A stretch of DNA of 64,000 bases, taken from JBQKLI01 sp012798975. Its GTDB lineage: Bacteria > Bacillota > Clostridia > Tissierellales > Peptoniphilaceae. Location of the stretch: NCBI RefSeq assembly GCF_052116305.1, contig NZ_JBQKLI010000001.1:62001-126000 (forward strand). The letters run 5' to 3'. Below the pieces are notes generated by a model, which had not been told where the DNA came from, searched no databases, and saw only the letters and a list, made by a program, of their open reading frames with translations. Position 1 is the stretch's first letter. Every line of letters starts with the position of its first letter. Position numbers and translations under genes: made by a program. Below are positions 8,147-18,754 of the stretch, in pieces.

Positions 8147-8348
8147 TGTGAAAAAGCTGATTGCCTAACTTATTTCAGAGAGTTATGAGATGGTGCGACA
8201 TAATATAAGAAGGGTAAATTCTTTCACTTTCGAGCTTCTCGAATAAAAATCGAGACGGTTGATTCCGTTAGTAATCAAGAGAGATGTTTTACATAATTTG
8301 GGTGGTACCGCGGAAACTTCCGTCCCATAGAGGGATGGGAGTTTTTTT
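8147..8348 (+). promoter_or_regulatory. T-box leader of pheST (phenylalanine tRNA-responsive)
   Basis: A canonical T-box, TGGGTGGTACCGCG, is at 8299-8312 and is followed by a terminator hairpin (about 8315-8342) and seven T. GTGAAA near 8149 pairs with TTTCAC at 8222-8227 to close stem I, and the triplet TTC (8219-8221, Phe codon) sits immediately 5' of that strand, where a specifier should be. An AGAGAG element lies near 8177. Uncharged tRNA-Phe is expected to relieve termination. Confidence 0.92.
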
Positions 8349-8411
8349 ATTCTTTTTTATTGGGTACCCTTAATGAATGAATAAATCAATTCACCACAGT
8401 AGGAGGAAAAA

Positions 8412-9434
8412 ATGAAGGAAGATTTACTACAGTTAAAGGAGCAATACCTTGCTGAAATCGATGGCTTAGCAACAGCCGAAGAGTTAGAAAAATTGAGAGT
8501 TAAAATATTTGGAAAAAAAGGCGACTTGACCCTTTTATTAAGAGGGATGGGGAAACTTTCAAAAGAAGAACGTCCTGTTATGGGCAAGCTTGCTAATGAA
8601 GTTCGAGAAGAACTAGAAGAACTGTTTAATCAAAAAGCCGAATTCATAAAAAAAGAAGATCTTCAAAAAAGAATAGCAGAAGAGAGAATAGATGTTACAG
8701 CTAAAAAGGATGTAATACCTTTAGGACATCGTCATCCTTTAAATCGTACTATGGAAGACTTAGAAGAACTATTTCAAACCATGGGATTTTCAATTGAGTC
8801 CGGTCCGGAAATCGAATCGGTAAAAAATAATTTTGATATGCTGAATTCTCCGGAGAACCATCCATCTAGAGACTATACAGATACATTTTATATAAATGAG
8901 GATACACTGCTTCGTACACATACTTCTCCTGTTCAAATTCGTACCATGTTAAGCCAAGAGCCTCCGATACGTATGGTATCTGCAGGAAGAACATTCCGTT
9001 TCGACGATGTAGATGACACACATTCTCCGATGTTTCATCAGATAGAAGGTCTTGTCGTAGATAAAAATGTTTCTATGGCTAACTTGATCGAAACGATTAA
9101 TGTTTTTATTCGAGAATTCTTCGGAGAACATATAAAAACACGTTTCAGACCCCATTATTTTCCATTTACAGAGCCTTCTGTAGAAGTGGATGTAACTTGT
9201 TTCGACTGCGGCGGCAAGGGCTGTCCTTCTTGCAACAATACTGGATGGAGCATGGAGCTTCTAGGCGGGGGTATGGTGCATCCGAATGTACTGAGAAATT
9301 GCGGTATAGACCCTGAGGTTTACTCAGGATTTGCTTTTGGAATGGGGGTAGACCGTATAACGATGGTGCGATACGGAATCGATAATATCCGCTTATTATA
9401 TGAAAATGATCAAAGATTTTTAGAACAATTTTAG
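8412..9434 (+). CDS. pheS: Phenylalanine--tRNA ligase alpha subunit
   Basis: Catalytic subunit of the alpha2-beta2 PheRS. At 340 residues it has the normal length. An N-terminal coiled coil (1-90) contacts tRNA; the class II core follows with HRHPLNRTMEDLEELF, motif 2 around RMVSAGRTFRFDDVD and motif 3 GFAFGMGVDRITM. A cysteine cluster CFDCGGKGCPSC near 263-274 is the common extra metal-site-like loop of many Firmicutes PheS proteins. The ATG has AGGAGG 5-10 bases upstream. Controlled by the T-box leader and followed 9 bases later by pheT. Confidence 0.98.
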   Translation: MKEDLLQLKEQYLAEIDGLATAEELEKLRVKIFGKKGDLTLLLRGMGKLSKEERPVMGKLANEVREELEELFNQKAEFIKKEDLQKRIAEERIDVTAKKDVIPLGHRHPLNRTMEDLEELFQTMGFSIESGPEIESVKNNFDMLNSPENHPSRDYTDTFYINEDTLLRTHTSPVQIRTMLSQEPPIRMVSAGRTFRFDDVDDTHSPMFHQIEGLVVDKNVSMANLIETINVFIREFFGEHIKTRFRPHYFPFTEPSVEVDVTCFDCGGKGCPSCNNTGWSMELLGGGMVHPNVLRNCGIDPEVYSGFAFGMGVDRITMVRYGIDNIRLLYENDQRFLEQF

Positions 9435-9443
9435 GAGGACAGC

Positions 9444-11822
9444 ATGCTATTACCACTATCATGGATGAAAAACTATGTAGATATTGATGCAGATATCATG
9501 GATTATACTGATAAAATGTCAGATTCGGGTTCCCATGTTGAATCCGTTATAAATTTAAAAGAAGGAATTTCCAAAATAATTACAGGAAAAATACTGGAGA
9601 TTGAGAAGCATCCAAATGCGGATAAATTATCTCTTGTAAAGGTTGATTTGGGAAAAGAAGAAATGCAGCTGATTACAGGAGCTAAGAATATGCAAAAGGG
9701 AGACTATGTTGCAGTTGCACTTCTTGGGGCAACACTTCCCAATGGGATGAAAATAGAAAGAAGAGATTTAAAAGGTATCGATTCTATCGGTATGTTATGC
9801 TCATATGAAGAATTAGGGTTTTCTGACAGTGTTGTACCTAAAAATTCTAGAGAAGGAATATTGATTCTAGATGAAGTAGAGCTGGGTATAGATATCTGCG
9901 AAGTTCTGGAATTAAACCAGCCGACTATAGAGTTCGAAATTACACCGAATCGACCTGATTGTCTTTCTATTATCGGGATGGCAAGGGAATCGGCAGCAAC
10001 TTTTGCAACTTCTGTGAATATGCCAGATTTAACGATAAGAGAAGAGGCAGACGATATTTCGGATTATTTTAAAGGTGTTTCTATCGATACAGATGGCGGG
10101 CTTCGATATGTTGCAAGAGTCGTAAAAGATGTTGTTATCAAAGATTCGCCTCAATGGATGAAAAACTCCCTTATGCAGGCAGGTATGCGTCCGATTAATA
10201 ATATTGTAGATATAACAAATTATGTGATGCTTGAAATGGGACAGCCTCTTCATGCATTCGATATTCGTACTATAAAGAGCGGAGAAATCCTGGTTCGACA
10301 AGCAAAAGAGGGAGAGATAATGACTACCCTTGATAACGTAGAGAGAAAATTATCTTCAGAGGATATTGTCATTACAGATGGAGATGAAATCGAAGCTTTA
10401 GCAGGAGTTATGGGCGGATTAAACAGTGAGATCACAAGTTCGACAAATACAATCCTTATAGAATCTGCTACCTTTGACAAAGATTATGTTCGAAAAACAT
10501 CGAAAAGGATAGGACTGCGGACAGAAGCATCTCAACGCTTTGAAAAAGGTATCAGCCCTGAGATTACTCTCGCTGCGGCAAACCGTGTATGCCAGCTTAT
10601 AGAACAAACAAATTCCGGTACAGTAGTAAAAGGGATTTTTGATTGTTATAATAAAAAACAAGAAGAAACGGTTATAGAGATGGATTATAATCGGATCAAT
10701 CAGCTTTTAGGAACGGATATTTCGAAAGAAGATATTATAAATTATCTTGAACTTCTAGAGTTTAAAGTACAAGACAGAGAAGATCAGCTTATTATACATG
10801 TACCTACTTTCCGTTTAGATATTGAAATTCCAGAAGATATTACAGAAGAGATCGGCAGATTATACGGCTACCATAATATAACACCGAAACCACTTTCTGG
10901 TGCTTTAACAAGAGGAAGAAAAGATTATGGACGCAGGGTTGTTGATTACGCTAAGGAAGCATTATTTGGATTAGGGTTTAATGAAGTTATGACCTATTCC
11001 TTTATTAGTCCTAGATCTTACGAGAAAATAGAAAAAGAAACTACCGAAGAGGAATATATTAAAATCATAAATCCTTTAGGAGAAGATTATTCTGTTATGA
11101 GAACGACTCTTATTCCTACGATGATGGATGTTTTTACACGTAATTTAAAAAATCACAACGATCAATTATCAATCTATGAAATCGGCAATAGTTTCCATCC
11201 TGAAAAGGGCAGCGTCCTTCCGAAAGAAAAACTCCATTTAACAATGGGTGCTTATGGAGATGTAGATTTCTACTATCTGAAAGATGCTGTAACTAAAGTT
11301 TTATACGACTTAGGCATTTCTGATATCCGTTTTAAGAGGGAAGAAAACAATTCGACGTTTCATGAAGGACGCTGTGCAAACATTGTTGCAGATGGAGAAG
11401 TTATCGGTACTATGGGACAAATCAGCTATCAAGTTATGGATCATTATGATATAGATAAAGAAATATATATCGGAGAGCTTGATTTTGAAAAAATCGAGAG
11501 AAAAGCAAGCTTTATAAAGACATATGACCCGATTATTAAATATCCGTCTATAAAAAGAGATATCGCTATTGTTGTAGATAAAGAGGTAGAATCCGACAGG
11601 ATAGAAGAAGTAATCCATGCCAAGGGAGAAGAGATGATAAAAGGGATTTATCTTTTTGATTCCTATGAAGGCGAGCATATAGAAAAAGGAAAGAAAAGTT
11701 TAGCTTATTCTATAATTTTCCAAGCAGAAGACAGAACATTAAAAGATGAAGAAGTAAGTGTACTTTATAATAATATTCTAGAATCGTTAGAAAAAGAGAT
11801 GAATGCAGCTCTAAGATCTTAG
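9444..11822 (+). CDS. pheT: Phenylalanine--tRNA ligase beta subunit
   Basis: Editing and tRNA-binding subunit of PheRS, 792 residues, full length. Domains in order: an OB-fold tRNA-binding domain (about 40-150, with IEKHPNADKLSLVKV), B3/B4 editing domain (about 200-390, with MGQPLHAFD), B5 domain (about 400-475), the inactive synthetase-like core (GFNEVMTYSF), and a C-terminal ferredoxin-fold anticodon-binding domain (YPSIKRDIAIVVD near 698). An AGGAGG precedes the ATG. Cotranscribed with pheS; zapA follows 13 bases later. Confidence 0.98.
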   Translation: MLLPLSWMKNYVDIDADIMDYTDKMSDSGSHVESVINLKEGISKIITGKILEIEKHPNADKLSLVKVDLGKEEMQLITGAKNMQKGDYVAVALLGATLPNGMKIERRDLKGIDSIGMLCSYEELGFSDSVVPKNSREGILILDEVELGIDICEVLELNQPTIEFEITPNRPDCLSIIGMARESAATFATSVNMPDLTIREEADDISDYFKGVSIDTDGGLRYVARVVKDVVIKDSPQWMKNSLMQAGMRPINNIVDITNYVMLEMGQPLHAFDIRTIKSGEILVRQAKEGEIMTTLDNVERKLSSEDIVITDGDEIEALAGVMGGLNSEITSSTNTILIESATFDKDYVRKTSKRIGLRTEASQRFEKGISPEITLAAANRVCQLIEQTNSGTVVKGIFDCYNKKQEETVIEMDYNRINQLLGTDISKEDIINYLELLEFKVQDREDQLIIHVPTFRLDIEIPEDITEEIGRLYGYHNITPKPLSGALTRGRKDYGRRVVDYAKEALFGLGFNEVMTYSFISPRSYEKIEKETTEEEYIKIINPLGEDYSVMRTTLIPTMMDVFTRNLKNHNDQLSIYEIGNSFHPEKGSVLPKEKLHLTMGAYGDVDFYYLKDAVTKVLYDLGISDIRFKREENNSTFHEGRCANIVADGEVIGTMGQISYQVMDHYDIDKEIYIGELDFEKIERKASFIKTYDPIIKYPSIKRDIAIVVDKEVESDRIEEVIHAKGEEMIKGIYLFDSYEGEHIEKGKKSLAYSIIFQAEDRTLKDEEVSVLYNNILESLEKEMNAALRS

Positions 11823-11835
11823 AAAGGTGCAGTGT

Positions 11836-12372
11836 ATGACTAAAAAAAATCGAATAGAGGTTTATTTAAACGGATTGCCATATACTTTATTAACGGATAG
11901 AAGCGAAAACGAAGCAGAAGAGATTATAGAATATGTTGAAAAACTAGTGGACCAATTAGCACTGCAGCACAGCAGTCTTACGAAACTGGCATTATCACAA
12001 TTGTCTGCTTTGAATATTGCTGAAGAATTATTTGCAGAGAAAGATGCATACAGCAGATATCAAGAACATTCTAGAATTCCTTTAGAGAAATACCCGGAGC
12101 TTTTAGAAGAGATAGAAAAATACAAATCAACCATTCGAGAAAAAGAGAACCAAGAGACTGTTTACAGAAGAAAGTTAGAAGAAAAAAATAGGGATATTTT
12201 CGAAAAGAACCAGAAAATTAAAGATCTAGAAAATACTATTTCCCAAAAATCCGAAAAAATTGAAGCTTTAGAAAAAAATCAAAGTAGACTTGAAAAGATT
12301 TTTTTAGACAATCAACAGTCTATGAACCGTTTGAGGAAAGAATTGGAAGAACTGAAGGGTAAGGTTCGTTAA
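11836..12372 (+). CDS. zapA: Cell division protein ZapA with extended coiled coil
   Basis: ZapA-type regulator that binds and bundles FtsZ at the division site. Residues 1-90 form the ZapA domain (KNRIEVYLNGLPYTLLTDRS, then LALSQLSALNIAEEL). Residues from about 95 to 178 are a highly charged coiled coil, so the protein is longer than the roughly 85-100 residues of minimal ZapA. An upstream in-frame GTG at 11827 lies in the AAAGGTG binding site, so the ATG at 11836 is chosen. The position pheT-zapA-U32-mutS2 is conserved in many Firmicutes. Its last base overlaps the next start. Confidence 0.85.
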   Translation: MTKKNRIEVYLNGLPYTLLTDRSENEAEEIIEYVEKLVDQLALQHSSLTKLALSQLSALNIAEELFAEKDAYSRYQEHSRIPLEKYPELLEEIEKYKSTIREKENQETVYRRKLEEKNRDIFEKNQKIKDLENTISQKSEKIEALEKNQSRLEKIFLDNQQSMNRLRKELEELKGKVR

Positions 12373-14651
12373 TGAGCAGAAAATGTGAAATACTGGCACC
12401 GGTAGGAAACGAAGAAATGCTAGCTGCGGCAATACAAGCAGAAGCGGATGCCGTTTATATTGGAGGCAGTCAATTTAGCGCAAGAGCATATGCCCATAAT
12501 TTTACAGATGATAAAATGAGCCAAGCTATTTCTCTCTGTCATTTCTATAATAAAAAAGTATATGTAACAGTAAATACAATCATTAAAGAAAGGGAAATGG
12601 AAGAGGCGCTAAATTATATCCGTTTCCTTTACAACAACGATGTAGATGCTGTGATACTACAGGACTTGGGGCTGGCAAGAGCGATAAATAAACAGATGCC
12701 GGATTTAGAAATTCATGCCAGTACTCAGTTAAATACGAGGAATGTGTATGGTGCGTCTTTTTTGAAAGAGATCGGGTTTTCGAGAATTGTTCTTGCTAGA
12801 GAAATCCCCTTGGAAGAAATCAAAAGGATTAAAGACCAGATAGATATCGAATTAGAAATGTTTATTCATGGCTCTCTTTGCGTATGCGAATCCGGGAGCT
12901 GCTATATGAGTTCCTTTATTGGGGGTAGAAGCGGAAACAGGGGGCGCTGCGCTCAGCCGTGCCGAAAAGAATACCAGTTATATACGAAAGAGAAGAAAAG
13001 AGTCGGTGAGGAAAACTCCTATTTAAGTTTAAAAGATTTAAATACTATAAATCATATTAATAAAAGTCAAGAACTTGGTATTGATTCTTTAAAAATCGAA
13101 GGACGTATGAAAAAGCCGGAATATGTTTACTCTGCGGTCATGAATTATAAAGCAAAACTGGAAGGTTTTGAATATTCTTTTGATTTAGAAGAATTTAGAA
13201 ATCGGGATTTTACGGAAGGATTTCAATGGAGTTTAGACAATGCGAAGCTGAAAGAAATCGACCGAAAAGATCTTCACAAAGGTAAGAGAATCGGAAAGAT
13301 CGTAAAAAAGAAAAAGATTCAAATAAAACTGGAAGAAGATTTGAATAAAGGAGATATCCTGCTTTTTGAAACAAAACGAGGAAAACATCTTCAGTTGGAA
13401 GTGAAAAACCAATTAAAAAGAAATGAAACTTTAGATATATCTCATATTAAAGATGCTAAAATAAACAGTTTGGTTAATCGGATCTCCAACGAATCTTTTT
13501 TAGAGGTGTTTAGCAATCAATCGTTTAAAAAAAGAGGGATTTCTTTATTCTTTAAGGGAAGAAAAAACTCCAGAGCTGAACTAAAAGTAAATCTTGGTGA
13601 GATTTCAGTTGAAATATTTGGCGAAGATCCTATTCAAGAAGCAGAAAATGCCCCGATCACAAAAGAAAAAATAATAAAACAATTGGCAAAAACGGGTAAT
13701 ACCTTATTTGTTCCAGAATCTATAAAAATTGATATCGAAGAAGATCTGTTTATTTCCATGGGAGAGCTGAATGCTTTAAGAAGAGAAGCTCTAGATTTAT
13801 TATATAAGAAAGCTTCAAAGAAACACTCCCGTGATTTTATAGAAGATTTTAGTTTTGGTGTATCCAGTAAAAGAGGAAATCCAGAAAAAGCATTGCTATT
13901 GGAAACAGAGAATTTCTCTATAGGAGAAGGAAAAGTAGAAAACTACTATTTTTCCGGGGCTTCCAAAGAATATAAAAACAAGGAATATATTTTTAAAGTA
14001 CCCAGAATTGATTATAAGAATGAGCGCTTCGTAAAAAAACAAATTATAGATGAATTAGATAAGATAGAAGGGTTTTTGGTCAGCAGTATCAACGAACTGT
14101 ATTTTATTGAAAACTTCGGGAAACATGTTTATGCCGATTGGACTTTTAACATAGCAAACTCCCAATATCTCAAGCTGCTGCAAGAATATGGTTGTATACA
14201 GGCTGCTCTTTCCCTTGAGCTGAATTTTGACGAGATCAATGAGATAGAAGATATTCCGGGAATTAGGAAAGAGCTTATTGTCTACAGTCCTTTACTGGTG
14301 ATGACTACGAGATTTTGTCCTTTCAGTTCTTTAAAAAAATGTGATATACTTGCTGACTGCGTAAATTGTTCTTTCAAAGAGGCTTATATGACAGATTGTA
14401 AAAATCAGTGGTTGAAGGTCTCAAGGAATTATGGTTTCACAAGAATTTATAATGAAGAACCTATGGAGACTGCAAACTTTTTTGATGAGATTTTGTCTGC
14501 CAGAGCTGACGCTCTGAGGTTAGATATAAGCAATGATGAAAACCCCGAGAAGGTCTTTAATCATTATTATTCTTTATTTGAGAATAAATCCAGCGGCACA
14601 AACTATAATAAGATGTTTTCAAAGGCTCATTATAAAAGAGGAGTGGAGTAA
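12372..14651 (+). CDS. U32 family peptidase-like protein (RlhA/PrtC-related)
   Basis: A 759-residue member of the U32 (collagenase-like) family, now linked mostly to RNA hydroxylation: E. coli RlhA hydroxylates a 23S rRNA cytidine. The N-terminal TIM-barrel-like U32 domain (about 1-290) starts with EILAPVGNEEMLAAA. The family signature with clustered cysteines lies near 165-200 (ELEMFIHGSLCVCESGSCYM, then RGRCAQPCRKEY), and a DUF3656-like middle region and a C-terminal U32 repeat follow. Further cysteines occur near 640-680. The ATG overlaps the zapA stop by one base. Whether it hydroxylates rRNA or tRNA cannot be decided from sequence; iron-sulfur use is inferred from the cysteine clusters. 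Confidence 0.82.
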   Translation: MSRKCEILAPVGNEEMLAAAIQAEADAVYIGGSQFSARAYAHNFTDDKMSQAISLCHFYNKKVYVTVNTIIKEREMEEALNYIRFLYNNDVDAVILQDLGLARAINKQMPDLEIHASTQLNTRNVYGASFLKEIGFSRIVLAREIPLEEIKRIKDQIDIELEMFIHGSLCVCESGSCYMSSFIGGRSGNRGRCAQPCRKEYQLYTKEKKRVGEENSYLSLKDLNTINHINKSQELGIDSLKIEGRMKKPEYVYSAVMNYKAKLEGFEYSFDLEEFRNRDFTEGFQWSLDNAKLKEIDRKDLHKGKRIGKIVKKKKIQIKLEEDLNKGDILLFETKRGKHLQLEVKNQLKRNETLDISHIKDAKINSLVNRISNESFLEVFSNQSFKKRGISLFFKGRKNSRAELKVNLGEISVEIFGEDPIQEAENAPITKEKIIKQLAKTGNTLFVPESIKIDIEEDLFISMGELNALRREALDLLYKKASKKHSRDFIEDFSFGVSSKRGNPEKALLLETENFSIGEGKVENYYFSGASKEYKNKEYIFKVPRIDYKNERFVKKQIIDELDKIEGFLVSSINELYFIENFGKHVYADWTFNIANSQYLKLLQEYGCIQAALSLELNFDEINEIEDIPGIRKELIVYSPLLVMTTRFCPFSSLKKCDILADCVNCSFKEAYMTDCKNQWLKVSRNYGFTRIYNEEPMETANFFDEILSARADALRLDISNDENPEKVFNHYYSLFENKSSGTNYNKMFSKAHYKRGVE

Positions 14652-17018
14652 TTGATCGATCAAAAGACTTTAGATAAATTAAATTACAATTTAATACTCG
14701 AAAAATTAAAATTCTATGCCTCTTCTTCATTAACAAAAGAGAGTATAGGTAAGATCAGACCCTTAATAGAAAAAGAGCCGATAGAGCAGCTGCTTTCTGA
14801 AACATCTCAGGCGCTTCATTTGATTGATCATCATGGAATGCCGAGTCTTTACGGTATTCGTTCTTTTGAACAAGAACTTCACCATGTTTCCATCGGCGGA
14901 ATAATGGAAATGGGAGATCTTTTGGATTTGTCTGATATCTTAAGAAGTGTGCACGAGTTTTTAAATTATTTTGATATATCAGAAGATAAAGACGAGCAGG
15001 AGGAGATTAAGAAATATGCAGATCGTCTTACAGATCTTTCTAATATTGAAAGAAAGTTGTCTGCAATCATTCTATCGGATACTGAAATATCTGATGATGC
15101 TTCTCCAAATTTAAATCGAATTAGAAGATCTTTGGTGCGAACGTCCCAGTCGATCCGCGATAAGCTCCAAAGTATTCTTAAAAGCGAAAGCAAGTCTGGA
15201 AAGCTTCAAGATGAAATCATTACAATCCGAGAAGGCCGTTATGTAGTACCTGTAAAAGCTGAAAATAAAAGTACATTTAAAGGAATTATTCACGACCAGT
15301 CTACTTCAGGTGCTACTGTATATATTGAACCGATGGTGATTGTTGAATTAAATAATGATCTTCGGATGCTTGAGCGGGAAGAAAAGGAAGAGATTCACAA
15401 AATCCTAAAGGAATTGTCGCTTCAGGCATTTGAATATGAAAAAGAAATCAATGAAAATGTTCGTGTACTTCTTCAGCTGGACTTGATTTTCTGCCGAGCG
15501 AAGCTTGCTATAGATATGGAGGCTTCAAAACCAATACTCTTAGAAAGCGGAGAAATTGATTTAAAGAAAGCAAGACATCCAGAAATTCCAAGAGAAGATG
15601 TGGTTCCAATCGACTTAAAGATCGATAAAGATATTGATACGCTAGTGATCACCGGGCCTAATACAGGCGGGAAGACGGTTACTTTAAAAACAGCAGCACT
15701 TATGAACCTGCTGGCACAATCGGGATTGTTTATTCCCTGCGAACCGGAATCGAAGATCACAATTTATAAAAATATATATGCAGATATTGGAGACGAACAG
15801 AGTATAGAGCAGTCCCTAAGTACTTTCTCTGCTCATATGACGAATATTGTTCGTATTTTCAACAATATCACAGAAGATTCACTAGTTTTGCTTGATGAGC
15901 TGGGAGCAGGAACAGATCCTATAGAAGGTGCTGCTTTAGCTATTTCTATTTTAGAAAAATTGAGAGAATATAATATTACCACCATGGCGACAACACATTA
16001 CTCCCAGTTGAAATACTATGCATTAAAAACTGAAGGGGTTATTAATGGAGCGGTGGAATTTGATGTAAAAACATTGAGACCAACGTACAAATTGGAAATC
16101 GGGCTGCCTGGTAAATCGAATGCATTCGAAATATCGCGAAGACTTGGACTGGAAGATACAATCATTTCTCAGGCGAAAAGTTTTATTGATGATGAAAATG
16201 AAAGCTTTGAAGATGTTTTAATCAATATTGAAAAAAACAAAAAAGAATTAGAAGCTATGAAAATCGAACAGGAAAAATCTTTACGCGAAATACAGTCTTT
16301 AAAAGAGAAACTTAAAATCGAAGCGGAAAAGCAGTCTCGAAAAGAAGAGAAAATACTTCAAGAGGCAAAAGAGGAGGCCTATTTGATCTTAGAAGAAGCA
16401 AAAGAACAATCTCAGTCCTTGATAAAGGAACTGCGTTATCAACAAGGCGGAATCATTGATCATCAGAAATTGAATGAAGTCGAAGGCAGGCTGAATAAAA
16501 GCATGTCTGGATTAAAAAAGAAAAAGGAACTTTTAAAAGAGAACAAAAGCAAGAAAGCTCTAACTATACATCTAGGAGATGATGTTGAAATATTAGGGTT
16601 AGGGCAAATAGGAGAAGTTTTATCCCTTCCGGATAGAAAAGGTGATTTTCAAGTTCAAGTCGGCATCCTCAAGATGAATGTCAACAAGAAAAATGTGAAA
16701 CTAATTAGGGAAAAAGAGGAAGATATAAGCCAAGTTCAAGTAAGAGAAGTCATAAAGGCTAGAAAATCTCAAAATGTAAAAAACGAAATTGATCTTAGAG
16801 GAACGAATGTAGAGGAAGCAATTGTTGAGATTGATAAATATCTAGACGATGCCTATCTCTTCGGCCACAAAGAAGTCCGATTAATCCATGGAAAGGGCAC
16901 AGGCGCTTTGCGTAAAGGCGTACAAAATTATCTGCATAGACAAAAACACGTAAAGTCATTTAGAGATGGAAGTTTTTCTGAAGGCGGCTTAGGGGTTACT
17001 GTCGTAGAATTAAAATAG
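14652..17018 (+). CDS. mutS2: MutS2 family ATPase/endonuclease
   Basis: MutS2 restrains homologous recombination in some bacteria and acts on collided ribosomes in B. subtilis. The 788-residue protein has the MutS core and lever domains, Walker A GPNTGGKT (near 338), Walker B LVLLDELGAGTDP, and a long coiled coil (about 515-630). A KOW-like segment is followed by the C-terminal Smr nuclease domain, with DLRGTNVEEA and the HGKGTGALR loop. No mismatch-recognition domain is present, as expected for MutS2. The start is TTG, directly after the previous TAA, with AGAGGAG 8-14 bases upstream. Confidence 0.96.
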   Translation: MIDQKTLDKLNYNLILEKLKFYASSSLTKESIGKIRPLIEKEPIEQLLSETSQALHLIDHHGMPSLYGIRSFEQELHHVSIGGIMEMGDLLDLSDILRSVHEFLNYFDISEDKDEQEEIKKYADRLTDLSNIERKLSAIILSDTEISDDASPNLNRIRRSLVRTSQSIRDKLQSILKSESKSGKLQDEIITIREGRYVVPVKAENKSTFKGIIHDQSTSGATVYIEPMVIVELNNDLRMLEREEKEEIHKILKELSLQAFEYEKEINENVRVLLQLDLIFCRAKLAIDMEASKPILLESGEIDLKKARHPEIPREDVVPIDLKIDKDIDTLVITGPNTGGKTVTLKTAALMNLLAQSGLFIPCEPESKITIYKNIYADIGDEQSIEQSLSTFSAHMTNIVRIFNNITEDSLVLLDELGAGTDPIEGAALAISILEKLREYNITTMATTHYSQLKYYALKTEGVINGAVEFDVKTLRPTYKLEIGLPGKSNAFEISRRLGLEDTIISQAKSFIDDENESFEDVLINIEKNKKELEAMKIEQEKSLREIQSLKEKLKIEAEKQSRKEEKILQEAKEEAYLILEEAKEQSQSLIKELRYQQGGIIDHQKLNEVEGRLNKSMSGLKKKKELLKENKSKKALTIHLGDDVEILGLGQIGEVLSLPDRKGDFQVQVGILKMNVNKKNVKLIREKEEDISQVQVREVIKARKSQNVKNEIDLRGTNVEEAIVEIDKYLDDAYLFGHKEVRLIHGKGTGALRKGVQNYLHRQKHVKSFRDGSFSEGGLGVTVVELK

Positions 17019-17028
17019 AGGAGTTTAT

Positions 17029-18726
17029 ATGCTGGATTTTAAAAAATATATAGTTGATAAAATCAAAGGGACAGGAATTGATTTAGAAACAGAAAAAATA
17101 AATGAGTTAATCGAAATACCGCCAAATGATGAGATGGGTGACTTTGCATTCCCCTGTTTTCAGCTGGCTAAAGTTTTAAGGAAAAATCCTGCATTAATTG
17201 CAGAAGAATTGGCAGAAAACATAGAAAAAGATTCTATGATTCAAAATGTCGAAGTAAAAGGCGCTTATGTTAATTTCTTTTTATCAAAAGAAGCTTATTT
17301 TAAAACGGTGTTTGAAGAGATCAGAAGTCAAGAGAATTTTGGTGCTAGAAATACAGGAGAAGGAAAGAATATGATTGTAGAATTCTCTTCTACAAATATT
17401 GCGAAGCCTTTTCACATCGGTCATATTCGAAGCACTGTTATCGGCAATGCGATCAATAATATTTTAAGGTACGAGAATTATAATACGACCAGCATCAATT
17501 ATCTAGGAGACTATGGCACTCAGTTTGGAATGATGATTTCCGCATATCGAAAATGGGGAGATAGAGATAAAATCAATCAAGATCCGATCCAAGAATTGCT
17601 GAATTTGTATGTTAAATATAACAAGATGGCAAAAGAAGACGATAATCTTATGGAGGAAGCACGCTACTGGTTTGATCAATTAGAGCAGAAAAATCCTGAA
17701 GCCGTAGAACTATGGCAGTGGTTTAAAGAAATCAGTTTAGAAGAATTTAAACGAACATATAAACTGCTTGGCGTAGAATTTGATTCATATAATGGAGAAG
17801 CCTTTCATTCCCAATTTATGGAAGAAGCGATTAAAGAGCTGGAAGATAAAAATCTTCTTGAAGAATCAGAAGGGGCTATTATTGTAAATCTTGAAGATGA
17901 AAATCTTCCTCCAGTGCTAGTAAAAAAAAGTAATGGGTCAAGTACCTATATAACAAGAGATATCGCTACAGCAATCTATCGAAAAAAAGAGTATGCTTTC
18001 GATAAAAATGTCTATGTAGTAGCTTCTCAGCAAAATCTTCATTTCCAGCAGTTAAAAGCGGTTTTAAAGAAAATGGGCTATTCCTGGGCTGATGATTGTA
18101 TCCATGTATCTTTCGGCATGATCAGTATGAAAGACGGTGCTATGAAAACAAGAGAAGGGAAAGTCATTTTCCTTGAAGATGTTTTAAAGAAAGCTGTTGA
18201 CAAAACGTTAGATATTATCAATGAAAGAAATCCTGAACTCGAAAACAAAGAACAGGTTGCGAAAGACGTTGGTGTAGGTGCAGTAATATTTCAAGACCTT
18301 TTTAATAATAGAGTGAAAGATTATGAATTCGACTGGGATCAGGTTCTGAATTTTGATGGAGAGACAGGCCCTTATGTCCAATATACCCATGCCAGATCCT
18401 GCTCGATTTTAACAAAAGGCGGCGGAGATTATGATAAAGCGGTAAGAGAAGATCTTTTAACATCAGAAGAAGAAGTGCAAATCGCAAAGCTGCTTTATGA
18501 TTTTCCAAGAGTTATACAGGATGCAATCGAAAAATACGAACCAAGTTTTGTTACAAGATACGCTGTGAATCTATCGAGTGCATTTAATAAATTTTACAAT
18601 GCCTGTCCTATCCTGTCAGAAGAGAAAGAATTGCGGGATGCACGATTATTTTTAACCTATTCTGTGAATAAAGTGCTGAAAATTGCTTTAGGCTTAATAG
18701 GACTTCAGTCGCCGCAGAAAATGTAA
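17029..18726 (+). CDS. argS: Arginine--tRNA ligase
   Basis: Class I synthetase charging tRNA-Arg. At 565 residues it has the usual bacterial length. It shows the N-terminal Add-1 domain (1-115), the HIGH-like signature FHIGHIRST near 133, the catalytic Rossmann fold, the MKTREGKVIFL segment replacing a canonical KMSKS as is common in ArgRS, and the DALR anticodon-binding C-terminus. AGGAG is placed seven bases before the ATG. The gene follows mutS2 by 10 bases and has no T-box of its own. Confidence 0.97.
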   Translation: MLDFKKYIVDKIKGTGIDLETEKINELIEIPPNDEMGDFAFPCFQLAKVLRKNPALIAEELAENIEKDSMIQNVEVKGAYVNFFLSKEAYFKTVFEEIRSQENFGARNTGEGKNMIVEFSSTNIAKPFHIGHIRSTVIGNAINNILRYENYNTTSINYLGDYGTQFGMMISAYRKWGDRDKINQDPIQELLNLYVKYNKMAKEDDNLMEEARYWFDQLEQKNPEAVELWQWFKEISLEEFKRTYKLLGVEFDSYNGEAFHSQFMEEAIKELEDKNLLEESEGAIIVNLEDENLPPVLVKKSNGSSTYITRDIATAIYRKKEYAFDKNVYVVASQQNLHFQQLKAVLKKMGYSWADDCIHVSFGMISMKDGAMKTREGKVIFLEDVLKKAVDKTLDIINERNPELENKEQVAKDVGVGAVIFQDLFNNRVKDYEFDWDQVLNFDGETGPYVQYTHARSCSILTKGGGDYDKAVREDLLTSEEEVQIAKLLYDFPRVIQDAIEKYEPSFVTRYAVNLSSAFNKFYNACPILSEEKELRDARLFLTYSVNKVLKIALGLIGLQSPQKM

Positions 18727-18754
18727 AAGAACAGCGTTAAAGAGAGGATGTTTT

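Noticed and set aside
11310..11678. Antisense 122-codon frame opposite pheT
   Set aside because: Phe/Tyr/Ile-rich composition typical of AT-rich antisense frames; pheT is intact on the other strand.
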